64,000 bases of DNA, taken from NCBI RefSeq assembly GCF_000026945.1, contig NC_012866.1, forward strand, positions 372,001 to 436,000, written 5' to 3'. The stretch is from Candida dubliniensis CD36. Taxonomy: Eukaryota; Ascomycota; Pichiomycetes; Serinales; Debaryomycetaceae. A program made the translations under genes and the position numbers. Shown here one piece after another: positions 32,398 to 42,900 of this stretch; within the stretch, counting starts at the first letter, position 1, and each line of letters starts with the position of its first letter. The notes beneath the pieces are model-generated. The model was not told the origin of the DNA and did no database searches. It was given only the letters and a program-made list of their open reading frames with translations.

Positions 32398-33067
32398 ACT
32401 TAACACAATTTAGATATTCAGTTTTAGTAAGAGTGATGGTTATGGTTACCGGTTTTTCAAATAGACTATCAAAGTTGAATAATCTCAATTGTTGGTTGGA
32501 CGTTTTCAGTATTTTTTTTTTTTTTTTTTTTTCGTTTGTGGTGTTGTGTCTTCTGTCGCTCAACGCCCACTGCTCACTACCACTGTTCTTTTTGTTCCCC
32601 CTTTACTGTGTGAGAGGTGAATGTTTTAGAATACTGGCTTTATAGAACAAACATCATAACTGTTAACTACAAAATGGCTTGCTCATAAACAACTGAACAA
32701 CTTCTTCTTCCACAAAATTAAATTGTTGTATTCAATGCTACAAGATTAGAGTAGAAGCTTTCGTTTGGGTGTCATTTCTTATGGATCTTTCAAGAGATCT
32801 GTAAATTAGTAGACCTCTTCTTCATTTAAAGTCAAAGTTCAGTAGATTCAAGTGAATAATGGGTTTCCAATAGTTGATAGTCATGTCCAATAGCACAGTC
32901 TTAGCTCTTCGGTCTAAAACGATAGACGTGGGTGGTTTACTCTTTAACCCCATAACCTGGCAAATTCCAGATTGAGTTTTGCCGATCTCTTCGATTTCTT
33001 TTCTCGTTTGTTTTTCTTTCCAACTTTTTTCAATCTATCTTGCTTAAACAAGCCACACCTGTTTTGC
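32398..33067. other. Divergent intergenic region, CRN1/MSK1
   Basis: 670 bp with a T22 run at about 32511-32532 (A-rich on the CRN1 leader strand). The MSK1 frame stays open back to 32972 but only from a TTG. No other feature was recognised. Confidence 0.45.
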
Positions 33068-34675
33068 ATGCTACTACACCGACTAGTACCCAGAGTGATA
33101 CCGAGAGTTGGAAAGTATATTAGACCTTCTTGGGTTTTACACTTTCTGACCTCGTCAGATGCTGACAATTTAACACATGAGAATAGAAAAGTTATCATTA
33201 CTGAAAGCGGAAAAAATCACATCGATTCCAAGTATTATCCTCTGATTTCAACCGTTCGTCAAAGACTATCAGCTAGTGAAAAACTAAGAGTCAAGGAATT
33301 TTGTAAAGACTTTAAAGATGTTGTCAAATTTCTGGATGTGGATAATAACCGACTGTTTGAGAATTATTTGCTTGAAGGGAAGATAACTAGCATGAGAAAA
33401 TCAGGCAAAGCTATGTATTTTATTGATATAATCCAGGACAATTGTTCAGTACAGATTATGGCAACTAATAAATTAATGGGGATGGATCCCGCTGCTTTTA
33501 ATGAGTGTCACAGTTTTTTCAAAATTGGCGATTATATTGCTGTTAGGGGTTACGCTTCGAGAACCAAAACTGGGGAATTGACTTTGAAATTGAATAAACC
33601 CATTGAAATGTTGACACCCGTTTTACTGAAGGTACCAAATAGATTAGAGGATCGTGGCTTGATTAATAATAATAGAGTGTTAAATTATTTGGTGAACCCA
33701 GATTCCAAAAATGCAATAATTGTCAAGTCGAAAGTCATTCAAGCAATTCGAAATTTTTTACTTGATAGAGATTTTTTGGAAGTGCAGACACCGATATTGA
33801 GTGGTCAAGGCACTGGCGCTAATGCAACTCCATTTGTGACAAAATTCAAGGGGGATCCCGTTCATTTGCGTGTTGCACCGGAATTATGGTTAAAGAAATT
33901 AGTGATTGGTGGGTTTGACAGGGTATTTGAAATAGGCAGTAACTTTAGGAATGAAGGCATTGATATGACTCACAATCCTGAGTTTTCAACTTGTGAATTT
34001 TATCAAGCTTACACCAGTTTGGATGAATTGATGAAAATGACAGAAGATATGTTTGGTTATGTTTTTGCCAAATTGGGGGTTACAAACAAATTCCCTGTTG
34101 GTAATTTCCCAAAATATGAGTTTCTTCCTACGATCGAACAAAAGACTGGAATCCCCATAACTGATTTGACATTGGATGGATTGGTTAATTATTACAAGAA
34201 AATGAACTTGACCATACCACCGAATCCCAATCCGGTTAAATTGTTGAATAATTTGTCAGAAAGATATTTAGAATCAATTTGTTCGGAGCATCCAAATACC
34301 CCAGTCTTTATATATAACCAACCAGAGATTATGTCGCCATTGGCAAAATCAACCACAGATGCTGCAGGTAATAGAATTTCATCGAGGTTCGAATTATTTA
34401 TTAATGCCAGAGAGATGGCCAACGCATATGAAGAAGAAAATGATCCATGTAAACAATTGGAAAAATTCAAGTTGCAGCAACAAATGAAGACTGCTTATAA
34501 TGACCAAGAAATGTTGATTCCAGATCATAATTATGTTCGAGCAATGGAATACGGATTGCCTCCCACAGGTGGTTGGGGATGTGGCATTGATAGACTTGCA
34601 ATGTTAATTGCAGGAGCAAATAGAATTGAAGACGTTCTAACATTTGGGACCTTGCTGTCTGTTTTGAAGAATTGA
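33068..34675 (+). CDS. MSK1: Mitochondrial lysyl-tRNA synthetase
   Basis: The protein has 535 aa from the ATG at 33068. The N-terminus MLLHRLVPRVIPRVGKYIRP is a basic, amphipathic mitochondrial presequence. An OB-fold anticodon-binding domain (about 110-215: GKITSMRKSGKAMYFIDI) is followed by the class IIb catalytic core. Motif 2 has the Lys-specific FRNEGIDMTHNPEFSTCEFYQAY and motif 3 the GWGCGIDRLAMLIAG. It charges mitochondrial tRNA-Lys. The NEGID..HNPEF block distinguishes LysRS from AsnRS and AspRS. TOM7, two genes away here, is also a near neighbour of MSK1 in S. cerevisiae. Confidence 0.93.
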   Translation: MLLHRLVPRVIPRVGKYIRPSWVLHFLTSSDADNLTHENRKVIITESGKNHIDSKYYPLISTVRQRLSASEKLRVKEFCKDFKDVVKFLDVDNNRLFENYLLEGKITSMRKSGKAMYFIDIIQDNCSVQIMATNKLMGMDPAAFNECHSFFKIGDYIAVRGYASRTKTGELTLKLNKPIEMLTPVLLKVPNRLEDRGLINNNRVLNYLVNPDSKNAIIVKSKVIQAIRNFLLDRDFLEVQTPILSGQGTGANATPFVTKFKGDPVHLRVAPELWLKKLVIGGFDRVFEIGSNFRNEGIDMTHNPEFSTCEFYQAYTSLDELMKMTEDMFGYVFAKLGVTNKFPVGNFPKYEFLPTIEQKTGIPITDLTLDGLVNYYKKMNLTIPPNPNPVKLLNNLSERYLESICSEHPNTPVFIYNQPEIMSPLAKSTTDAAGNRISSRFELFINAREMANAYEEENDPCKQLEKFKLQQQMKTAYNDQEMLIPDHNYVRAMEYGLPPTGGWGCGIDRLAMLIAGANRIEDVLTFGTLLSVLKN

Positions 34676-34816
34676 TGGCATAAATACAAAACAAACACGT
34701 TAACAAACTTGTAAATAGTTGAGAGCCAGTTGGGCTGTGTATCTTTCTATAAAAAATGTCTATATAATTAAATAAATAATTTGCAACAAATATGAAAGCT
34801 GTCTGAGATCCCAGTT

Positions 34817-35767
34817 TTACAGAAGATATCTTTTGACATTCTCGTAGGCGACAAAAGTAACACACGTTGCAGGTAGAACTCTTAGAATATTTGCGCCTAT
34901 TCCTTTGTAAAACCCTTTTAGTCCACCTTCTTTATAATACAACTCTTTAATTACGGAAATAATATCTAATGAAGAGTCTTGGGAATACTGTAGTCTTGAT
35001 CTAACGACCTGGGTGGGATATAGAATCAACATACTAATGATTTTCGACGACGCCGAAGAGTACAAATACTGCCAAGTTGTCAAATGTGATGTTGTGCCAA
35101 TACTGTCTGACCTATGATTACCACTCAGTAAATACACTTTGATATGGTCATATATGGTTATTTGTAAACTTGCTTGTACAACCAGAAAAAGACTGGGAAT
35201 GGTACCTTTCCAAAAACTAGTGATTCCTTCTTTCGCTAGCATTTGTTTTACACCATCTGTAACTGATCTATAAGCATTGGATTCATTTCTTGAGCTTCCT
35301 AATATTCGTGTTTTCAACACCCATAATGGATTCGTTATAATGGAAGTCGATAACCCCGCTAATACCGATGAAGTGAAATAATTCAATGTAGTGTTACTGG
35401 TGTCGACTTTGCTTTTAAATTCGGCATACAAGGCAAAATAAATTCCCCAAGCAGAAATGTTCCCAATTAAGTTTGGAGTGATACCTCGATAGTACTGGAT
35501 CAAATAATTGAATGCCTTGGGCTTGTGATTCGATTTGTATGTTACTTTTGCATCTTGGTTTATCCTGTTAATCACAGATATTACCGATTCTAAGGGATGC
35601 GAAGTTTTAGGTGTATCTCGAGATAACTGGAGTCTGATCTTGATAACATCTAAGGGATGGGTGACTATTGTTGTTGAGAATCCAGCGAGCAAACCTGATA
35701 TGACTTCAATTTCACGTGGAGAAAAACGGGGAGCACAAAACTGCTGCCTAGTTGTATTCAACCCCAT
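34817..35767 (-). CDS. FLX1: Mitochondrial carrier, FAD/folate type (Flx1)
   Basis: The protein has 316 aa with three mitochondrial-carrier repeats and six helices. Signatures are P38-L-D-V-I-K43, P147-L-W-V-L-K152 and P251-T-Q-V-V-R256. Trp at the acidic position of repeat 2 (PLW) is typical of the folate/FAD carrier branch, and the start SPREIEVISGLLAG also fits Flx1. Flx1 moves FAD across the inner membrane and is needed for flavoenzymes such as succinate dehydrogenase. Other branch members (NAD or pyrimidine carriers) are less likely because of overall length and motif set. It is convergent with MSK1. Confidence 0.83.
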   Translation of the reverse strand: MGLNTTRQQFCAPRFSPREIEVISGLLAGFSTTIVTHPLDVIKIRLQLSRDTPKTSHPLESVISVINRINQDAKVTYKSNHKPKAFNYLIQYYRGITPNLIGNISAWGIYFALYAEFKSKVDTSNTTLNYFTSSVLAGLSTSIITNPLWVLKTRILGSSRNESNAYRSVTDGVKQMLAKEGITSFWKGTIPSLFLVVQASLQITIYDHIKVYLLSGNHRSDSIGTTSHLTTWQYLYSSASSKIISMLILYPTQVVRSRLQYSQDSSLDIISVIKELYYKEGGLKGFYKGIGANILRVLPATCVTFVAYENVKRYLL

Positions 35768-36305
35768 ATAGCTGAATCTTTATAAGTATATATTTATGGG
35801 GGTGGGGGAATTCAAATTTGGGGTTTAAAGAATTGTTTGTGTATACGATGAGTTTGACCACGGATTTGAAAAATTTCAATTTTCCATTGCACTTGCTGGA
35901 TTTGCAAATCATACAATGTACATCAAGAGTTGCATTAATTTGGTCTAAACCGAAAAAGAAAAAGAAGAGTAACAAGACGGTAAGGCAATGCTCAGTTTGT
36001 AATAGACTTCTGGTTAAATTCAGTGCAAGCGCCGTTTGATCAACTAACTTTAATGGGTGATAATCGAAAGAAAAATCGTTAAATAAAATAATATACACAC
36101 AATCATCTCTGAACTCTATATACATATATGCAACTTGCATCAGGAATTGGTTTTATAAACTGCCATCCATGAAATTCTCTACCCTTATATCTCCTTGCAT
36201 ATTCTAAAAACGTAATTGATTTTACCTTGTTTTGTTTCAGTTATTTTGTTTTTCTTCTAGCTAATACAACGGTTGTCTCTGTAGTAAAAACTTCAGTTTC
36301 CCTAC
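35768..36305. other. Intergenic, FLX1 promoter / TOM7 3' flank
   Basis: 538 bp. A + strand frame (ATG 35848 to 36039, 63 codons) and an overlapping minus frame are present; neither resembles a known family, and the + frame's Lys run comes from a purine tract. Judged non-coding. Confidence 0.4.
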
Positions 36306-36503
36306 TTAAGCAGATGGAAATGGAGATAACAAGTTTAAGATAGATGGTTTATTTGGAGTAGCAGACCAACCCAAGTATAAAACAAATGGAATAAACCCAT
36401 AATGAGCAACAGTTTTAGAATAATCCAACAACTTGATTATTCTTTCTTTGGATTCATCGGATAAAGTAAGTTGGAATTTTGATACTGATGATTCACCTGC
36501 CAT
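36306..36503 (-). CDS. TOM7: TOM complex small subunit Tom7
   Basis: The protein has 65 aa (S. cerevisiae 60). It contains the Tom7 core: SDESKERIIKLLDYSKTVAHYGFIPFVLYLGW followed by Pro/Asn-rich NKPSILNLLSPFP. One membrane segment (about 33-48) anchors it in the outer mitochondrial membrane, where Tom7 modulates stability of the TOM complex and Mdm10 sorting. It is intronless, with its ATG at 36503-36501. Tom40, its complex partner, is encoded in the same window at 52.8-54.0 kb. Confidence 0.92.
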   Translation of the reverse strand: MAGESSVSKFQLTLSDESKERIIKLLDYSKTVAHYGFIPFVLYLGWSATPNKPSILNLLSPFPSA

Positions 36504-37388
36504 TTTTGCTTATGTGATATGATTTGGTTATGTAATAAAACTATTGGGTTGAACAATCTAATTTGCAAATTCTGTAAAATTGGCCAAAAGAACGAAAAAT
36601 TTTTAAATTGAGTGCGCACATATATTCAATCCAATTTTTTGGTAATATGAACACGACCAAAACTAGAGAGAGATGTAATTTGTCAATATGTTTGGCATGC
36701 CTTTTCAATCTTTTCCATATATATATATATATGAATATCATAATCTGCCTAACTTTTATCATATTCTAAAATATACTTAGCAATGTGGGAATAGTTGTTT
36801 AGGTTTTTTGTAGAGTTTTTCTACCACTGAGTGAGTTGTCTCATATTCAAGTGTGTCACTTTTCTTGTTTGACTTGTTTGTGCATTGGGTTTGAAAGAAA
36901 ACAGAAGAGGAGACCTACTTCTTTATCAACCTTCTAAATAAACGTGACCCTTTCCTTTGCAAACGAGTCTGTAAATAAATAGTGAAGTAAATCCTTTTCG
37001 ATTCCAGGAGGTATACGCTACCAAACAGTGTAAAAAGTCGTGTAAAAAAGTGTGAGAGAGAGGACAAAAAAAATAAATATGGTAGGAAAAACAACACCAG
37101 CAGCAACAGCAACAGCAGCCAATAAAACAAATTTATTTTTCTATTACTACTAATGCTTTAACAAGAGAGCAGAAAGAGAAAAAAAAAAAAAAATTTCGTT
37201 AGTTGACATAGTAAAAGAATATTAAACCGTTCAGTATAACCAACCAGTTGACCCACAACACTTGTGTCCCAATTCACCTCCTTTCTCCTCCTTCATTTAC
37301 TTGTTTCCACAACATTTCCTATTTATTATTCTAATTCACATATTCATATATATATATATTAACACTCCTATTGGTTCTAAAGCAAACA
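36504..37388. other. Divergent intergenic region, TOM7/complex I 49-kDa subunit
   Basis: 885 bp. It contains (TA)n tracts at about 36717-36732 and 37347-37359, a CAG/CAA-rich stretch near 37099-37120 and an A14 run near 37179-37193. Frames on the minus strand are T-rich and not protein-like. Confidence 0.45.
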
Positions 37389-38828
37389 ATGTTAAGATCT
37401 GCCAGTAGAATATCTAGACACAGGTTATACCAGTCTTTGTCATCTCAAATTAGCAAGCAATCTGTCAGAGGTTACGCAGCAGCAGCAACCTCGTCCGGTC
37501 CTGAAAATAGACCATTGGTAACTCCATTGGGGAGACATCCACAAAAGTATTCGACCCCAGCACCAGGGTTTGGTCCTACTACATTTACTGAAGTGTTAGA
37601 CGATGTAAATATTACTTGGGATAAAAATGATGATCCAGATAGATTGGAAAAGCAAAATACCAAAATTCGTCATTTCACTATAAATTTTGGTCCACAACAT
37701 CCAGCTGCTCACGGTGTGTTGCGTTTAATTTTGGAATTACACGGGGAAGAGATTGTTCGTTCTGATCCTCATGTCGGATTATTACATAGAGGAACTGAAA
37801 AATTAATCGAGTCTAAAACTTATATGCAAGCATTGCCATATTTCGATCGTTTGGATTATGTTTCTATGATGACAAACGAATTGGTGTTTGCATTAGCCGT
37901 GGAAAAATTGTTAAATGTTGAAGTTCCATTAAGGGCCAAATACATCCGTACCTTGTTTGGAGAGATCACTAGAGTTTTAAACCATTGTATGTCGGTCTTG
38001 ACCCATATTATGGATGTCGGTGGTTTGACTCCATTCTTGTGGGGTTTCGAAGAGCGTGAAAAATTGATGGAATTTTATGAACGTGTTTCTGGTGCTAGAT
38101 TACATACAGCATACTTCAGACCCGGTGGGGTTTCTCAAGACTTGCCTGCTGGATTATTGGATGACATTTATATGTGGGCCACCCAATTTGGTGATAGAAT
38201 TGATGAAGTTGAAGAATTGTGTACTGATAACCGTATCTGGAAAGACCGTACCATTGGCGTAGGTGTTGTTTCTGCTGAAGATGCTTTGAACTATTCATTG
38301 AGTGGTGTCATGTTGAGAGGTTCTGGTATCCCATTTGATATTCGTAAATCTCAACCATACGATGCATACGATTTAGTCGATTTCGATATTGCTGTTGGTA
38401 TTAATGGTGATTGCTACGATCGTTATTTGATCAGAATGGCTGAATTCAGACAATCATTAAGAATTATATTCCAATGTATCAATGATATTCCTGAAGGACC
38501 TGTCAAAGTCGAGGATTACAAGATCTCTCCTCCACCAAGATCATTAATGAAAGAGGATATGGAAGCTTTGATACACCATTTCTTATTATTCACAAAAGGG
38601 TATGCTGTTCCTCAAGGGGAAACTTATACTGCTATTGAAGCACCAAAAGGTGAAATGGGAGTATATGTTGTTTCTGATGGTAGTGAAAGACCATATAGAT
38701 GTAAAATTAGAGCCCCAGGTTTTGCACATTTAGGGGCTTTTGATCACATTGCCAGAGGTAATTTGTTAGCTGACGCTGTGGCAATTATCGGTACTATGGA
38801 TTTAGTGTTTGGTGAAGTTGATCGTTAA
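37389..38828 (+). CDS. NADH:ubiquinone oxidoreductase (complex I) 49-kDa subunit
   Basis: The protein has 479 aa (NDUFS2/NuoD family). A mitochondrial presequence (about 1-35: basic, Ser/Arg-rich, ending RGYAAAATS) precedes the mature protein. Diagnostic blocks are [48 protein letters not shown], and the C-terminal [28 protein letters not shown] ending [12 protein letters not shown]. The subunit forms part of the quinone site at the peripheral-arm/membrane-arm junction. S. cerevisiae lacks complex I, so this gene separates the organism from Saccharomyces. The ATG at 37389 is the first; the frame opens six codons earlier at a TTG. Confidence 0.96.
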   Translation: MLRSASRISRHRLYQSLSSQISKQSVRGYAAAATSSGPENRPLVTPLGRHPQKYSTPAPGFGPTTFTEVLDDVNITWDKNDDPDRLEKQNTKIRHFTINFGPQHPAAHGVLRLILELHGEEIVRSDPHVGLLHRGTEKLIESKTYMQALPYFDRLDYVSMMTNELVFALAVEKLLNVEVPLRAKYIRTLFGEITRVLNHCMSVLTHIMDVGGLTPFLWGFEEREKLMEFYERVSGARLHTAYFRPGGVSQDLPAGLLDDIYMWATQFGDRIDEVEELCTDNRIWKDRTIGVGVVSAEDALNYSLSGVMLRGSGIPFDIRKSQPYDAYDLVDFDIAVGINGDCYDRYLIRMAEFRQSLRIIFQCINDIPEGPVKVEDYKISPPPRSLMKEDMEALIHHFLLFTKGYAVPQGETYTAIEAPKGEMGVYVVSDGSERPYRCKIRAPGFAHLGAFDHIARGNLLADAVAIIGTMDLVFGEVDR

Positions 38829-39052
38829 ACAAAAAGACGATACAGAAAAGCTCTATCAATATATAAATGAAGACGTTCAAAACAATACAGAGAAATCCAC
38901 AATCAAGTGTATAGAAGGTTGCATATTTACAAAATATATTTTGTGTATTAAGGAGAAGTATTCTTCTCTGAAATGTATATTACCAATTATTCAGTAATTC
39001 GTATTAATTTTCTACTCATTGTTGTTGTCTTCCTTTTCTTATGCATGGGTAA

Positions 39053-39967
39053 TTAGAACACCACTTGATAAAGTAAATATAGCGAACTACCTGCACCTCC
39101 AAGTATTGCAAATGCTTTAAACATTGAGGAATCCTCATCCGTAGAGCGAGGTTTTTGGTACATATTTTGATGAAATGCCGTTGATGCAGATGATCCATTG
39201 AAAGTAGTTGATTCTCCATACTTTGGTGAGGAATTTGATCCCGAGAAAGAAGGATTGGTATTTCTGATCATGTTGACATGACGTAGTAAATGTTTGGTTT
39301 TTAATTCTTGCAGGATGTTATCATGATTAGACCGAGTAATTTGATTTAATATTTTGGTTTGAGTACTTTGGTCCAAGTATTTATCAATTAACCGTTGCTC
39401 AAATTTCAAATTTCGATTTAGATGCTCTTCGTAATCAAAATGAGGCACGTCATATCGGTCACCATAGTTTACATGTTCTCCAGTAAATTTAGCATTGGAG
39501 TTGGTATTATCAGGAGTATATCCATTATGGAACCTAACTTTATGTCGTTTAGTATTTAGACCCAGAGACGTATAATAATGTGATTTATTGGTTTTTGAAT
39601 GATATTTAGCTTCGCCATAATACTTGTTGTTCCATTCACGTTTATGATTCAAATTGATTGATTGGTCATACGCTTTTTTCCGTTTCAGGTCCTTCAATAC
39701 TTCGTAAGAACTAATCATCTGCATATATTTCTCTTTTATGGCATCCTTCTCGTCGTCTGATAAATGTTGGTTCAAGTCTGGGTGGTATTTTTTCAGTAGT
39801 TTCTTAAATTGAAGTTTGATTTCTTTGATCGATGCTGTTGCGGGAATTTCTAATATCTGATAATGGGTAAGATTGTTGCTGGCTTGAGTCGATAAGAACC
39901 TTATAGTGTTTATCACGGAGTGTTTTGTGGTGAATATAGAAAATGATGAATATTTAAGATGATTCAT
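39053..39967 (-). CDS. JID1: Mitochondrial J-domain protein, Jid1-like
   Basis: The protein has 304 aa (S. cerevisiae Jid1 301). An N-terminal presequence-like region (1-30) is followed by a J domain (about 33-95) with the essential H62-P63-D64 tripeptide that stimulates Hsp70 ATPase. The middle is hydrophilic and Asn/His/Lys-rich, without a G/F or zinc region. One C-terminal membrane segment (about 283-303, FAILGGAGSSLYLLYQVVF) follows. Domain order and size match Jid1, a J-protein of mitochondria with unclear substrates. It is convergent with the complex I subunit gene. Confidence 0.75.
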   Translation of the reverse strand: MNHLKYSSFSIFTTKHSVINTIRFLSTQASNNLTHYQILEIPATASIKEIKLQFKKLLKKYHPDLNQHLSDDEKDAIKEKYMQMISSYEVLKDLKRKKAYDQSINLNHKREWNNKYYGEAKYHSKTNKSHYYTSLGLNTKRHKVRFHNGYTPDNTNSNAKFTGEHVNYGDRYDVPHFDYEEHLNRNLKFEQRLIDKYLDQSTQTKILNQITRSNHDNILQELKTKHLLRHVNMIRNTNPSFSGSNSSPKYGESTTFNGSSASTAFHQNMYQKPRSTDEDSSMFKAFAILGGAGSSLYLLYQVVF

Positions 39968-40206
39968 TGAAAGATAACTAGTTTTGATTTATTAGTAAAT
40001 GATCCTATTTTTTTTTTTATTTTTTTTTTGTGAAGATTTTGAGCCAAAACTTTCGAATTGGTGGGGATTGAACAAAAAAAAAAGAAAAACAAACCCCACC
40101 ATAATTAATTTGTACCAATTACCGATATCGAACATCCACAAAATAAACTGCTTCAGCAACATCTACACCAAGGTTTAGGAAATATGTTTACTAGAAAGAA
40201 TAAAAT
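39968..40206. other. JID1 upstream flank
   Basis: Short AT-rich flank with T runs near 40010-40030 and an A run at 40074-40082. It is included because it continues into the decayed gene remnant and CDC34 promoter, with no intact gene between 39968 and 41676. Confidence 0.4.
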
Positions 40207-40770
40207 ATGACTACTACCTACATCCAGCTAGCAAATGTTACACCAGCAACGACTCAAACCGAATATATTAAAGAAATTCCAGTCGATATTGTATTGTGGG
40301 AAGAATAGTGTTTTTATCATGCAGATTGTAGAAGTCCTACAAGACGAACTATTGAACAACCATGGATAAGATTGGCCAGGAAAACAAATAACTACATGGA
40401 GCTCATAAAGACAAGAAATCGAAAACAGTATTGAATTTGTTGGATTTATTTACAGGTATCTGATCATAGCAAAAAGAACCCACAAACTTCTGTAAATGGA
40501 AAACAAAAGAATGGAGTTGGTATCAAGAATTAGGTTGTCACGTTATCTTTGATTTGACAACATATTAAAGACACACATTCGTGCCAAAAACAAAACAACT
40601 TTATAACTTTGACGAGAGAATGGGACGGTAGATACACAAATGAATCATGGCTGGTAATTTTATTCAGATCTGTCTTGGTTACTTGGATGAGAAGAGCATT
40701 GGCCCTTGTAAAACAAAGATCCGTTGTATATAGAAATAGAGTTTCGGCCGTGAGAGAAAAATGCTGTTAA
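40207..40770 (+). pseudogene. Decayed protein-coding remnant, family not recognised
   Basis: An ATG at 40207 opens 33 sensible codons to a TAG (40306-40308). The same frame then continues in protein-like fashion to TGA at 40432. From about 40410 the coding look moves to other frames: one with SIEFVGFIYRY, then one with KEWSWYQELGCHVIFDLTTY, then one with NESW-VILFRSVLVTWMRR and VVYRNRVSAV up to TAA at 40768-40770. Such aromatic- and Arg-rich stretches separated by two stops and about three frame changes look like a gene broken by indels, not random AT-rich DNA. No splice signals join the pieces. I do not recognise the family. Confidence 0.45.
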
Positions 40771-41676
40771 AACTTTGATTACTGCAACCATAATTTGATC
40801 ACTTTTAAAAAGCTTCTAAGTCTAATTTTGACTGTTGTTGATAATCGATGTTTGTGGATACCATGGTGGTGGTTGTAATTAGTTGCCAGAGTATGCGGTG
40901 TGTCATAGAATTTCTTTTTACAGGAAATGTGTGAGCGCCTGTTATCTGGATAAATTTCTTTTTTTTTTTTTAGGGTTTCGCTTTTTCCCAGTTTTGGTGT
41001 TTGCCAGTTTCCTCTGTCTTGTGGATTTCTTTGTTTTATGTACTACTTCTTGGTCACAATTACACGTATAAAGCAATTTCGTTTCTCTTTTTTGCTTTCA
41101 ACTTTTATTATAGGCGAACACTACTGGACTGAGTGCTATCGCCCACTACTACCGAATAACCTGCCACTCATTCCACCCAACTACTCGCACCCATCACAGT
41201 AGTTAATTTCATCACCACCACACTTTTTTTTCCTTCCTCTCCTGCCAAGTTTAATATACTTCCCAAAGAGAATTCTTTTGGCTCTTTTTTTTTTTTTTTT
41301 ACATTTTCAACTCTTACTTTTCTTCTTGTTTCCCAACTTTAGTCTAATTTCTAATAAATCTTTCTTTCTTACTTTCTCTTTCTTGTTTCATTTATCACCA
41401 CCACTCTCCTATACTACTACTATTATTAGCATATTTTATTGTTTTCCAATAACAACATAATAAGTCAAACAAAAGAAATCAAACAAAAAAAAAAAGAAAT
41501 CAAAACAAGAAACCACCAACTGAGAGGGAGAGAGAAAAAAAAAATTTATATAGATTACACACAGAGACAAAAACAATTACAAATACATTTCATTATCATT
41601 CTCAACAACACAACAACTTCTATCAACATAAGCATTTAGCATCACCTCCCACATCAGAGTAGATAAATCATTTACC
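40771..41676. other. CDC34 promoter and leader
   Basis: 906 bp. CT-rich and poly-T sequence (T12 near 40960, T18 near 41283-41300) passes into an A-rich leader (41460-41560). Short frames here (40883-41071, 41278-41460, 41439-41639) are low complexity and judged non-coding. Confidence 0.45.
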
Positions 41677-42411
41677 ATGTCATCTAAATCAGCAGCAGCT
41701 ATCTTACAGCGACAATATAAGGACTTGACTGATCCAAAAAAAGGAATTCCCTCATTTCACATTGAGTTGGACGATGACAACATTTTTTTATGGAATATTG
41801 GTGTCATGGTATTAAACCCTGAGTCATTATATCATGGTGGTTATTTCAAGGGCCAGATGAGATTTCCTCAAGACTTTCCCTTTTCGCCACCAAGTTTCCG
41901 ATTCACCCCTGCATTATATCATCCAAATGTTTATCGTGATGGTAGATTGTGTATTTCTATATTACACCAAGGCGGCGATCCTACCAGCGACGAACCAGAA
42001 AGCGAAACCTGGTCGCCGGCACAAACAGTCGAAAGTGTTTTGATTTCCATTATTTCCTTGTTGGATGACCCCAACGGCAACTCACCTGCCAATATTGACG
42101 CTTCTGTTGAATTTAGAAAGAACTACAACGAATACAAAAAGAAAGTATTACAAGAAGTTGAACGGTCCAAAAAAGATATTCCAGAGGATTTCATTATGCC
42201 TGAAACTTCTGACAACGCTTATTCAAACTACCACAACTTGAAAAACAAAGAGGTGGTCGAGGAACCAGTGGACGAAGATTTTTGGTATGAGAGCGAAGAA
42301 GAAGAAAGCTTTGATGAAGAAAGTTTGATGGATGAAAATATGGACGATCAGTTTGAAGATGATGACGAAGAAGAAGAGGATGACGAGGATGAAGATATGG
42401 GTGGGAAATAA
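41677..42411 (+). CDS. CDC34: Ubiquitin-conjugating enzyme E2, Cdc34 (SCF partner)
   Basis: The protein has 244 aa (S. cerevisiae 295). The UBC fold covers about 5-165, with catalytic C92 in RDGRLCISIL and the conserved FPFSPPSFRF and HPNVY motifs. The acidic loop insertion after the catalytic Cys (GGDPTSDEPESETWSP, about 98-113) is specific to Cdc34/Ubc7-type E2s. The highly acidic C-terminal tail (about 195-244) is the Cdc34 feature that binds the cullin basic canyon. Cdc34 works with SCF ligases to degrade cell-cycle regulators such as the CDK inhibitor Sic1/Sol1. The tail rules out Ubc7. Confidence 0.93.
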   Translation: MSSKSAAAILQRQYKDLTDPKKGIPSFHIELDDDNIFLWNIGVMVLNPESLYHGGYFKGQMRFPQDFPFSPPSFRFTPALYHPNVYRDGRLCISILHQGGDPTSDEPESETWSPAQTVESVLISIISLLDDPNGNSPANIDASVEFRKNYNEYKKKVLQEVERSKKDIPEDFIMPETSDNAYSNYHNLKNKEVVEEPVDEDFWYESEEEESFDEESLMDENMDDQFEDDDEEEEDDEDEDMGGK

Positions 42412-42900
42412 TACAACTAATATCCATTAGTATGCATATCATTAGCAACATATCACCACCCACTAACAACACAAAGGGATGCCTTACCAGCTTTTGTTCG
42501 TAGACGTGATTCAAATCATACAGTTATCTCTTTGTATGAATTGTTTGGCATCCTTTGTTTCCTCCTCCTCCATTTTTTTTTTTTAACTTTACTGATTCCA
42601 TTCTACCTTTTTGTTCTTATAGTTTTCCTTCTGTTACGATTTATTTCTTTCTTGGTCATATAATATTATTGTCTTAATTTTTTATTGGTTGATGTACTTT
42701 TTGCTTTAATACTACTATTTTTTTTTTTTTTTACAGGTATGTTAATTTTAATGGTTTAGTAGTTCCAGTAGTAGCATCTTTTTATCTTGTTGTCGAATCT
42801 GGGTTGTCTTAGTTTTATATATCCCAAAATTTGCATATATTCTTGATAAATGTTTACGTATATATACACACTCTTGTTTTCTTGTTCTACAAAAGACTAT
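42412..42900. other. Convergent intergenic region after CDC34
   Basis: 3' flanks of CDC34 and the Ego3-like gene with T runs (T11 near 42573, T14 near 42719). No gene was seen. Confidence 0.45.

Noticed and set aside
35848..36039. 63-codon ATG frame with a Lys run and CSVCNRLL
   Set aside because: Briefly considered as a small Cys-containing protein; only two Cys in one CxxC-like pair, Lys run from a purine tract, and an overlapping antisense frame. No family match.
41278..41639. Two frames in the CDC34 leader
   Set aside because: Made of T-rich then A-rich homopolymer-like DNA; typical 5' leader composition.
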